A stretch of 64,000 nt of DNA from Saccharomyces mikatae IFO 1815 (lineage: Eukaryota; Ascomycota; Saccharomycetes; Saccharomycetales; Saccharomycetaceae): positions 372,001-436,000 of the forward strand of contig NC_079257.1 of assembly GCF_947241705.1 (NCBI RefSeq), given 5' to 3'. Position numbers and translations under genes: made by a program. Shown here piece by piece: positions 22,601 to 30,845 of this stretch. Positions within the stretch are counted from its first letter, which is position 1; each line of letters begins with the position of its first letter. The notes below the pieces were generated by a model that was not told the DNA's origin, did no database searches, and saw nothing but the letters and a program-made list of their open reading frames with translations.

Positions 22601-23862
22601 ATTATTAAATGTTTCAATTCGTAATCAGATATTCCCAGTTGGGATTTGTTTTCTTGAATAGATGATAGAAGGTGTTTTAGTGATAGGTTTTCTATACCCA
22701 AGTTGACTGTTAGATCTAAATTATTATGTTTAGGGCGCTTGTTCCCGGTATCGCTAAGAGATGAACCTTCAGGGGTTGATAATGCTTGACTCGTATCTAG
22801 CTCATTGTTTATCCTCTCTTGATTTTGATCATCGGTAGCCGCTTCTAAATCATTTCGACTTCGTTTCTTCTTTCCCTTCTCTATCATTTTATCACTTTCT
22901 TCAAGTTTTAAACGCTTTATCATAGTTTCTTTGTCATATTCAAAATTGTGGTATATTTTATCCCAATTTCCCATAATTTCTTCTATGTTGTTTGTTTTTA
23001 GTTTTGTCAACGTTTCTTTTGATATTGAAATGTTCAGTAATAAGCGTCGATCATCATCAATTTCAATATTGGAAGAGGGAAGGATATTGGGATGTTTTAT
23101 AAGACATTCTGACTTCTTTTCTTCTGTAATATCTTCATCATAATCTTCATCTTCGTCGTCATAATCTTCATCCTCGGTGAACTTCGGAACACTTTCTTGG
23201 TCTTGTGGTTTTTCCCTTCCATCGAATTCCTCTTCGTCATTCTCTTCAACATCCAACAGAGTGTATTCGGTACTATTCTCATCATCAAACTCATTACGAT
23301 CACTATACATATAATCTATCGCACATTGCCATAAAACATACCTGATTTTCAGGGACAGATTTCCAATAAATCTTGTACCGCTTATTTGTTGCTTCAAATC
23401 CTCTAGATCTAGCTTGAACAAGTCTTCTTCGACGTTCTCGTTTTCATCACCATTCAAAATATTCTCATCATTTTCGATCGCTTCATTTCCTTTATTCTCA
23501 CTCTGTTTTTCATTTTCGATGTTGCTGCTAGCACTAGTATGGCTATTATCCTTAATTATCTGCGACGATACATCGTCTGGGCGGATGTCGACAACGGAAG
23601 ATAGTATTTCACCTCTTTCTTCTTCTTGGGTTGATGGTAATGACTTTTCGACATTTAACGTTATGTTTCCCTTCAAGAAATGATTCCATGCTTTGAGTTT
23701 GTCTTCTTTGCTTGAGATAGACAGTAAATACCCGAGGACGACCAATTGCTGAGATGTTAAATAGAGATCAAAGAAGTCCCTATTGAAAAGTTTTTCTGTC
23801 AATTTAAGCAAAGCATTGGCATTTGTCCTTTGATAATTTTTTATTGGTATTTTTTCAGTCAT
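19690..23862 (-). CDS. SPT7: SAGA complex subunit Spt7 (bromodomain)
   Basis: A 1390-residue scaffold subunit of the SAGA histone acetyltransferase coactivator, about 60 residues longer than the 1332 I recall for S. cerevisiae. The N-terminal region is acidic. The bromodomain is at about 430-545 (core REAPNYHQIIKKSMDL). After it come a Lys/Asp-rich linker with a tandem heptad repeat (about 607-671, see repeat entry) and an acidic block near 755-770. A histone-fold domain lies at about 1020-1110 (ETAHSSAINMLTEVAGDYL), which pairs with Ada1 in SAGA. The extra length comes at least in part from the repeat. Confidence 0.96.
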   Translation of the reverse strand: MTEKIPIKNYQRTNANALLKLTEKLFNRDFFDLYLTSQQLVVLGYLLSISSKEDKLKAWNHFLKGNITLNVEKSLPSTQEEERGEILSSVVDIRPDDVSSQIIKDNSHTSASSNIENEKQSENKGNEAIENDENILNGDENENVEEDLFKLDLEDLKQQISGTRFIGNLSLKIRYVLWQCAIDYMYSDRNEFDDENSTEYTLLDVEENDEEEFDGREKPQDQESVPKFTEDEDYDDEDEDYDEDITEEKKSECLIKHPNILPSSNIEIDDDRRLLLNISISKETLTKLKTNNIEEIMGNWDKIYHNFEYDKETMIKRLKLEESDKMIEKGKKKRSRNDLEAATDDQNQERINNELDTSQALSTPEGSSLSDTGNKRPKHNNLDLTVNLGIENLSLKHLLSSIQENKSQLGISDYELKHLIMDVRKNRSKWTSDERIGQEELYEACEKVVLELRNYTEHSTPFLNKVSKREAPNYHQIIKKSMDLNTVLKKLKSFQYDSKQEFVDDIMLIWKNCLTYNSDPSHFLRGHAIAMQKKSLQLIPMIPNITIRNRADLEKEIEDMEKDKDYELDEEEEVAGSGRKGLNMGAHMLAKRNDKASKKGTGKTVKDKTSSTKNEASIIKDEASTAKDEASTAKDEASTAKDESSTAKDEASTAKDEASTAKNETATVKDEKSADSDVIASVVPDGEKEKDKTDSLIATLDKKCSNNEFEENETHREQRKVGESGKAEELNGNPDIARKDTEDGLQSKMEGKKELEVNNDEEEEDEEEEDEDMVESQSYLLEKDDDRDDLEISVWKTVTAKVRAEICLKRADYFKNGKLNSDSEAFLKNPQRMKSFDQLFLEYKEQKAVESYRQKIEQDSIMKNGFGTVLKQEEDDQLQFHNDHSLSGNEAFEKQHNDIELDDTRFLQEYDVSNVIPDILYEGVNNKTLDKMEDASVDRMLQNGIHKQSLFLANKDLGLTPKMNENITLIQQIRHICHKISLIRMLQSPLSGQNSRSNPNAFLNNHIYNYTIIDDSLDLDPVSQLPTHDYKNNRELIWKFMHKNISKVAMANGFETAHSSAINMLTEVAGDYLSNLIKTLKLHHETNSLNRGTHVEMLQTTLLENGINRPDDLFSYVESEFGKKTKKLQDIKHKLENFLKALLRPTLQELSERNFEDESQSFFTGDFASELTGEDFFGFKELGLEKEFGVLSSSVPLQLLTTQFQTVDGETKVQTKKIQPEESDNIVYKKITKGMLDAGSFWNTLLPLLNKDYERSKAYITKQSKSSANDKISTTSTDDSFFALLEEDQFVSKKTATKARLPPTGKISTTYKKKSIATAFILPEEEPEIDEKAGSTATVNSRVHTENDVGSSFVLGTSQQLDPLNIDDNFDDSNMGSNSSFSLSLPRLNQ
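21851..22040 (-). repeat. 21-bp coding tandem repeat in SPT7
   Basis: About eight tandem copies of a 21-bp unit encode the heptad EASTAKD with small variants (ESSTAKD, ETATVKD, EASIIKD). The unit length is a multiple of three, so copy changes keep the frame. The repeat sits in the linker after the bromodomain, where length variation is likely tolerated. Confidence 0.85.
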
Positions 23863-24222
23863 TATTTAGCTTCAACTAATTGTTAATATGACAGCTTAAA
23901 GAGTAACCAACAATTTTTCTCTTATCCAAATTTCAAAAAGAAAAAGGGAATGCACCTATTGATTTATTTTCCAATTAAATAAATGATATATCTTGCGGAT
24001 TTTCTTTCCAATGATGTGTTCCTACTTTGGAACATCCAAAGATAAGTGAAGGTGTACAAGCATACACTTACTTTTCATTACTTCGATCTAATATTTCATA
24101 GTGTTACCCGTATTTTGTGGTATTTTGTCTCAAGCTTGACAATACTTCACCGGAATTAGCTCCGAGTAACGCTGTTAGAGTCGCTATACTCGATTTTAAA
24201 GATGGTCGACAAAGACTGATTT
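23863..24222. promoter_or_regulatory. SPT7 upstream region
   Basis: 360 bp between the SPT7 start and the first LTR fossil. It is AT-rich, with no open frame and no clear activator site. The LTR graveyard begins directly beyond it, so any distal SPT7 control would border old retroelement sequence. Confidence 0.4.
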
Positions 24223-24556
24223 TGAGAAATAGGTGAATTATTGAGTTAATTATTAGAACTCCATTGTTCATAAAGGTAGTACTATTTGGTACATAGTATA
24301 CACTAGAGGCTCCCCTGAAGAATTTAGGAATGGGGCAAAGGGGATCGATATTTCTACACAATAATTTACTTATTTATTCTCTTGTTTTATGCGTTGTTAT
24401 TTATTGTCCTACTAAATTATCAATCCTTGCATTTCAGCATCCATTAGCATCGACAACTGTATCTCAACCTTTATGTCACCATACAACACCGTAAATGGTA
24501 ATATAATAGTAACATGACTACGAGTCAATAGATGATATTCCCTTCTTATTCTAATA
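24223..24556 (-). mobile_element. Ty1/Ty2-type delta solo LTR, old
   Basis: A fossil LTR in minus orientation, near full length (about 334 bp). Read on plus it follows the reverse complement of a Ty1/Ty2 delta throughout: TGAGAAATAGGTGAAT at the left, then TATACACTAGA, TATTTCTACA, TTATCAATCCTTGCATTTC and AACACCGTAAATGG in the right order, ending near TTATTCTAATA. Divergence is high across the whole length, so it is the oldest element here by appearance. No internal Ty sequence adjoins it. Confidence 0.75.
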
Positions 24557-24933
24557 CTACTGCAAACCTGTTGATAATTAGTGGTTTAGTAAGTTGTAAT
24601 AATTCAGAATAGGTCGTTCTTCAATTATATAAGAGAGGTATATAAAACACACGCTGATTGGTTATATTAAACCAAAAGGTTCAGACATAATTCAGAACAT
24701 TGATGATATGGTTTTGGTGATAACACATCTTCTTATATACTAAGTTCTGGACAATTAATAGATCTTTATCTTACTAGTGCAGGAAATTCCATAATTAGAA
24801 TTTGCCTACTCCAATTTTAATTGGTATCATCATAAGATTGTTTGTATTCATTTACCCGATATTATTAGTATCATGTTAAGGAATGTTCGTTATCAACTAC
24901 ATCAATTTATATGAATAAATGTATAGTAGCAAT

Positions 24934-25195
24934 TGTTGGAATAAGTGATTACTACTATACACCTATTCGTATAAATTGGATTAAGTTATTGCAACTATAC
25001 GTCTTCGTATAAATTGAAGTAGAAAAATTCTAATAATAGAATTTACTGCAGTAATGAGATAAAGATCTATTAATTGATCAGAACTTAGTATATAAGAAGA
25101 TGAGTTATCACCAAATTCTTATCATTAACACTCTGATTTATGTCTGAACCTTTTGGTTTAATATAACCAATCAGCGTGTGTTTTATATACCTCTC
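24934..25195 (+). mobile_element. Ty4-like LTR (copy B), partial, inside copy A
   Basis: A plus-strand LTR piece starting TGTTGGAATAAGTGATTAC. It shares with copy C the block around AGATAAAGATCTATTAATTG, the TATATAAG promoter box and the CAGCGTGTGTTTTATA segment, but differs in its first third and stops where copy C begins. The 3' part shared with C appears only once, after C. It is older than C by divergence. Confidence 0.65.
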
Positions 25196-25576
25196 TGTTG
25201 GAATAAGTGATTACCACTATACATTTATTCATATAAATTGTTGTAGTTGATGACGAACATTCTTTAACATGATACTAATGATGTTGAGTAAATTAATACT
25301 AACATTCTTATGGTGATACCAATTTAAATGGAGTAGGGAAATTCTAATTATAGAATTTCCTGCACTAATAAGATAAAGATCTATTAATTGTCCAGAACTT
25401 AGTATATAAGAAGATGAGTTAACACTAAATTCTCATCATCAACACTCTGATTTATGTCTGAACCTTTTGGTTTAATACACCCAATCAGCGTGTGTTTTAT
25501 ATACCTCTCTTATATAGATTAAGAAGGAACGACTATTCTTAATTATTACAACTTACTAAACTACTAATTATCAACA
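25196..25576 (+). mobile_element. Ty4-like solo LTR (copy C), complete
   Basis: A whole-looking 381-bp solo LTR, from TGTTGGAATAAG to ATTATCAACA, in plus orientation. It carries a TATATAAG box near 25403. It lies directly against copy B and within copy A, so it forms an inverted pair with A. It is 115 bp upstream of the tRNA-Arg gene, the usual target zone of Pol III-directed Ty integration. No coding sequence of the element is present anywhere in the window. Confidence 0.7.
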
Positions 25577-25691
25577 GTAATCACTTATTTCAACAAGAAA
25601 GAAAAAATATGACCATACTGCCCTCATTGATATTAATATTCTATTTTACTGTCTATACTACTATAGTTGCCAACTATCACAACAAATAGTA

Positions 25692-25763
25692 GCTCGCGTG
25701 GCGTAATGGCAACGCGTCTGACTTCTAATCAGAAGATTATGGGTTCGACCCCCATCGTGAGTG
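25692..25763 (+). tRNA. tR(UCU): tRNA-Arg (anticodon TCT)
   Basis: A 72-nt tRNA gene without intron. The acceptor stem GCTCGCG pairs with CGTGAGT (two G-T pairs), with discriminator G at 25763. The anticodon TCT is at 25724-25726. The A box is near 25699-25709 and the B box GGTTCGACCCC at 25742-25752. No T-run follows; the next gene starts 14 nt later, so the two are read as one Pol III unit. Confidence 0.97.
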
Positions 25764-25777
25764 CTTTGTTTCCAATA

Positions 25778-25849
25778 TCCGTGATAGTTTAATGGTCAGA
25801 ATGGGCGCTTGTCGCGTGCCAGATCGGGGTTCAATTCCCCGTCGCGGAG
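25778..25849 (+). tRNA. tD(GUC): tRNA-Asp (anticodon GTC)
   Basis: A 72-nt tRNA gene without intron. The acceptor stem TCCGTGA pairs with TCGCGGA (one T-G pair), with discriminator G at 25849. The anticodon GTC is at 25811-25813 and the B box GGTTCAATTCC is present. It is the second gene of the Arg-Asp pair, which in S. cerevisiae is known to be made as a dimeric precursor. Confidence 0.97.
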
Positions 25850-25858
25850 TTTTTTTTT
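25850..25858 (+). terminator. Pol III terminator of the tRNA pair
   Basis: A run of nine T directly after tRNA-Asp. No T-run of four or more lies between the two tRNA genes, so this is the only terminator for both. Confidence 0.9.
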
Positions 25859-26385
25859 GCTCACTGTTTTATACCTATAATAATTTTCGCACATGATAAA
25901 AATGTATAATGTACTGAATCGTGTTAAGGGAAACAAGCTCGCAGTACTATCAATTGTGAATATGCGTTAAATTCTGGAAATTTGGTTATTCTGACGATGT
26001 TTATCCTGAACTTATACGGGCGAGCAAAGAGGTAGATCAGTTGTTATTATGTCTCAAATATGGAAAATGGGTATATTACGCCTTTGTGATTGTATGCAAA
26101 TATAAATCTTCTGTTGTTCGAGAAAAGGATGCACCCAAATATCTCTGAACTTAGCAAACTACAGTTTCAGATTAACCAGTTTGAAAGAAAGCAGCCCGCC
26201 TATATGGTTGATAATATTAATATACTCTGATATATCAGTAAATCTATGATATTAAAGATAGGATATTATATATATTATACTTTATTCTTTCTAAAATATA
26301 TTGTATCTAATACTCTTTTATCGTCGGATCTCATGTATTTTGTTTCTCCTCCAATGGTTTCTCTTTTCCAGTTGAGCGAAGGCGT
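25859..26385. other. Gap tRNA-Asp to UBC4 3' end
   Basis: 527 bp, AT-rich, with the UBC4 3' end near its right side (TATATATATTATA near 26268). No LTR homology, RNA gene or convincing frame was recognised. Confidence 0.4.
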
Positions 26386-26934
<549 letters not shown>

Positions 26935-28913
26935 GATGTTGGATGTTTGTTATGTGTATATTCTATTGTCAGTGATATGCTATTTACTTTTTATTCAAGT
27001 TGTTTTCTTAGTTTCTTTACTTTTGTTTTTCAGGATTGATTTAATTCTCTGGATTATTCATTGAGATGAAAATAGAAAAAGAAAGAAGGACGAAGAAAAA
27101 GAAAAATAGATGTCTTTCAAGGTGAGCTGTTGCCTAGTTTTTCCGCAGCGGAAAAATCTCGCAGACCATGTGACTGCCAATACTCCTTTTCTTGCCGCTC
27201 GGCTCTCTTAGATGCTCGCCTCAAGATAGACTATAAAGCGATGGATTAATGTGGAGAGGAGGCAATGCAATAAGAAAATCTTTGGTATATTGTATCTTTG
27301 AGATCTTTCTTTTAGACGAGATCTTTTTTATCAGGGAGGCATATCTTGTGCTGGATTATTTCTTGTTATGTAAGACTGATTACCCTTTTCTTTTTGGAGC
27401 TGTAAGAATGAACAACGCAGTCACCATATTCAAGAATGATAACTTGCACATTCTAGAAGAAGAGGAATGTCGGTGAAAATAGTGACAACCGCACTTGTCT
27501 TTTTCCTCCTCATTTTTAATATTTAAGAAAACCTTCTTCATGGTAGAATGCATTAGGACCCTTTTTTTTGAAGGAAGGGTTCTGATTATTTCAATAATTG
27601 ACAGAAATTCGCTACTTAAACGATAATTAAAAAGTTAGATTCTATCAGGGAAGTAAATTGCTTCAGATTTTATTGTTTCAAAGAGAGATGAGCTTAGTAC
27701 TTTTCTTGATTATTTATTGATTGTTTTGTGTCTTAAGTATTTGTTTTTTCAATTCCACCCTCGCAACACTTTCCAAAGCAAAACATAAATGGAAAAAAAT
27801 GATTACTAATTATGAGAAGAATATACTTGACTCTTTTTTATAAAGTCAAGAAAGTGCGATAGCTTACTAGCATCTCCTCAACGTAGCCAAAACACGTATA
27901 TAATATACTCAATTATACTAGGACTATTCCAAATGTGTAAGCCGAAAAAGTGAATACAGTCAGATATGGCGTACAGGTAAACATATACGCCTGTGTGTAA
28001 CAAAACAACATTAATTTATCCCTTTAAGGTTGAGATATTAGCACACTTGAACGTAATCAACACATTTTGTTCCCTTAGTTCGGCCTTACTGGTGGAACAA
28101 TTGTCGCCCAGCACGACACGCAACTAAACTAGTCTCCTCCAATACCCGACACCAACAGTACAAGTAACAAAAAGAGAAAGTCTTTAGCCAACTAGAAACT
28201 ATTCTAACAGTTTACTAAAGTCAGCTATGGAACATCAAGTGGCAGGTTCTTACTGTCCTTACTTATGTGCGGTCCTTCTTCTCACGAATACAGCCATGAT
28301 ATTTACGAACCGAAGTGGTAAGATCTTTTTACAGAAAGGTGTTTACGCTAACTCTTCTCATTTAGTGACACCGATGAAGGTCGTTTATCGCCACAAGATG
28401 TTTCAGAGTGAGCCATTTTGGCCGTAGTTCGGTTTATTCAGCCTCATTAGGATTCCCCGGCAGCGCTCGCATTCCGCGTACGACTCAAAGAATTTCTTAC
28501 TGGACTTGAGAATGTGCGTGTTTCAGATTGCGTATTCTTACTCTTCTAGGAAATTCTCCGGAAACAAGCTGAGCTGGACTCCACGAATGGTTCCTCGCAA
28601 AGTTCTTGGCTCATGCACAGTTGAGAAGCGCCGGTAGTCAATACCAGTAATCCATGGTACTGGAGTTTCTCTCAATGGTACGGCCCATAGCTGGAGAAAA
28701 TAGTTTATTGCCAAAAAAGTAATATCCTCCGCAGAGGTATATATTAAGTTTGAAACAAAAGGATTGCTTGCTTTTTTGCATATCACAACCCTTTCTTGCT
28801 TTTATAAATGTTTATGAAACACTAGGAAATATTTGAGTGGTGCCAGGTTTTTTCCATATTAGCAGGAAAAGAAAAATCAGCATATTCTCATACTATAGAT
28901 TTTTGTTAAAACC
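26935..28913. promoter_or_regulatory. Long divergent UBC4/TEC1 control region
   Basis: About 2 kb without a supported gene. Towards TEC1 it holds a pheromone-response element TGAAACA (28815-28821, Ste12 type), a TEA-type site CATTCC at 28470-28475 and another as AGAATG near 27545. Their proximity fits the known Ste12/Tec1 feedback on TEC1. Two short ATG frames (27249-27476 and 28227-28427) and one minus frame without an ATG (28538-28786) lie here and are not called genes. Confidence 0.6.
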
Positions 28914-30377
28914 ATGAGTCTTGAAGGAGAAGACTTTGGCAAGGATAGCTCCAAGAATATAGAATCATATACTGGTAGAATTTTTGATGTATACATACAA
29001 AAAGACTCTTATTCACAGTCCACCTTAGATGATATGTTTCCAGAAGACATTGTTTCAAACGCTACTTGTGTGAAAAATGAAGCGCAGGATGACATCGATC
29101 TTATCAACGCGCATCCTCAATTTGAACTGATCAATACTGGGCTGGGGGCTAAATCGGATGATTTGAAATCTCCATCAGTAAAAGTTCCGTTCAGTGATAA
29201 GCAGAGGAAGAATGAAGTACCAAGTATATCTGTAAACAGTTACTTTTCCGAACAAAGTAGCGAAGTATCATCAACAGCGGAATCTTGGGCCATCGGTTGT
29301 GATAAATGGTCAGAAAAAGTAGAAGGGGCATTCTTCGAAGCACTTAGATTAATAATGAAGAACGGAACCACAAAAATAAAAATAAGAAATGCCAACTTTG
29401 GGAGAAATGAGCTGATTTCGTTATATATCAAGCACAAAACCAATGAGTTTAGAACCAAAAAGCAAATATCTTCCCATATCCAAGTCTGGAAAAAGACCAT
29501 ACAAAACAAAGTTAAGGATTCATTAGCGCTATCATCAAAGGAGGAGGAGCTTTTACAGCTAATTGAGCATGGTGCTGAGCAAACTACTGAAAATTCAAAC
29601 TTGTTTTACGACATATTCGAGGAAATTATCGACTCTTTACCTTCCATCAACAATTCCGGAAATTTAACTCCTAAGAATTCGCACGCAAGTAACAGCAACA
29701 ATAACGCGTTGTCCGTGCACTCAAGACTGCTTACACCAATCACTGCTTCAAACGAGAAAAAAATCGAAAATTTCATCAAGACTAATACTACACCTCAAGC
29801 AAAGACCCCCCTAGTTTATGCTAAACACATTTATGAGAACATAGACGGTTACCGGTGTGTCCCGTCGAAGAGAAATCTTGAACAACTTTCCCCCACGGAA
29901 TCTCGCCAAGAAGGTCGCACTAATAAGGATAGTTTTTCTAACAAGAAAGCAATCCTAGAAACTGCAAAAAATATTGAAATGGAACAGAGAAAGATAATAA
30001 ATAAGTATCAGAGGATATCCCGCATACAAGAGCATGAAAACAGTACTGAATTCAGTTCCAATTCTAACTCCGGTTCAGATTATGAATCAGAAGAAGAAGT
30101 GGTTCCAAGATCAACCACAGTTGCGCAACTCCAGGGTAGACCAGTACCGTACTATAAAAATAATGGAATGCCGTACTCTCTCTCAAAAGTACGAGGAAGG
30201 CCCATGTATCCCAGACCTGCCGAAGACTCTTACAACCCAAGCTATGTTCAAGGTCTGCCTCAATACCAAACATCCTATTTTTCACAACTGTTACTATCAT
30301 CGCCCCAGCATTACGAGCATTCCCCACACCAAAGGAACTTTACACCATCCAACCAATCGCATGGGAACTTTTATTAA
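28914..30377 (+). CDS. TEC1: TEA/ATTS transcription factor Tec1
   Basis: 487 residues (S. cerevisiae 486). Tec1 works with Ste12 to switch on filamentous-growth genes and Ty1 transcription. The TEA DNA-binding domain is at about 131-196 (WSEKVEGAFFEALRLI to ISSHIQVWKK). The rest is Ser/Asn-rich and low in order, with an acidic serine tract near 385 and a Tyr/Pro/Gln-rich tail. The start at 28914 follows an A-rich leader. The long upstream region with its own type of sites fits a tightly controlled gene. Confidence 0.95.
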   Translation: MSLEGEDFGKDSSKNIESYTGRIFDVYIQKDSYSQSTLDDMFPEDIVSNATCVKNEAQDDIDLINAHPQFELINTGLGAKSDDLKSPSVKVPFSDKQRKNEVPSISVNSYFSEQSSEVSSTAESWAIGCDKWSEKVEGAFFEALRLIMKNGTTKIKIRNANFGRNELISLYIKHKTNEFRTKKQISSHIQVWKKTIQNKVKDSLALSSKEEELLQLIEHGAEQTTENSNLFYDIFEEIIDSLPSINNSGNLTPKNSHASNSNNNALSVHSRLLTPITASNEKKIENFIKTNTTPQAKTPLVYAKHIYENIDGYRCVPSKRNLEQLSPTESRQEGRTNKDSFSNKKAILETAKNIEMEQRKIINKYQRISRIQEHENSTEFSSNSNSGSDYESEEEVVPRSTTVAQLQGRPVPYYKNNGMPYSLSKVRGRPMYPRPAEDSYNPSYVQGLPQYQTSYFSQLLLSSPQHYEHSPHQRNFTPSNQSHGNFY

Positions 30378-30845
30378 ATGGCTACATACATTTTTCATAT
30401 ATGAATATACATACATATAGTTGTAGTGAGGATCGTCATAGAGAGAATCAAAGACGCAAATTCACATATTTATCAAATATCACTAATTCGCATACGAAAC
30501 GCAATGTATTTCCTGAATGCACCGTCCTATTCCACACCTCTCCATCAACCCAAGCCACATATGTAACATACCTTCTTCCTGATTTTTTTACTGACGCGCC
30601 AGGAAGAGTTAAAAGTTCTCTAGCGCCATACCAAAATTTTTTTCACTTTTAATCTATAGCAATTTTTTTTTTCTTTTTCTGCCGAAATAATATTGCAATG
30701 ACTTCTCGATGGCCGCAAGATTTGCAGAAGTTCATTCAACCAACATGCACCGAGAAAAACAAGTCCTAGTGTCGTAATCTCTCTTACATAACTTTTTATT
30801 TCATCTTGATTCGTTCGTCTTTCAGATAACTGAAACTGAGGGAAA
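30378..30845. other. Intergenic region TEC1-MIS1
   Basis: 468 bp with the TEC1 3' end (TATATG/ATACATAC signals near 30400) and the MIS1 promoter, which includes a T-run at about 30665-30674. No gene is supported; the frames in it are short and biased like noncoding sequence. Confidence 0.4.

Larger units (their letters stand above)
24569..25595 (-). mobile_element. Ty4-like solo LTR (copy A), split by nested insertions
   Basis: A minus-strand LTR of about 380 bp in two parts: 24569-24933 and 25577-25595. Its left edge is TGTTGATAATTAG and its right edge TTATTTCAACA, the reverse complements of the ends of copy C. Copies B and C sit inside it at its last 20 bases, flanked by GCAAT (24929-24933) and GTAAT (25577-25581), which read as a near-identical 5-bp target duplication. 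The terminal TGTTG...CAACA form and position by a tRNA gene fit a Ty1/copia-group element. Ty4 or the related Tsu4 is my best guess, from length and ends only. Confidence 0.65.

Noticed and set aside
24223-25595. A complete Ty element
   Set aside because: Only LTR sequence is present; no gag or pol coding sequence adjoins any copy.
27249-27476. 75-codon ATG frame upstream of UBC4
   Set aside because: Hydrophobic AT-rich composition as expected by chance; no homology recognised.
28227-28427. 66-codon ATG frame in the TEC1 upstream region
   Set aside because: Could be an upstream frame or noise; nothing supports a protein.
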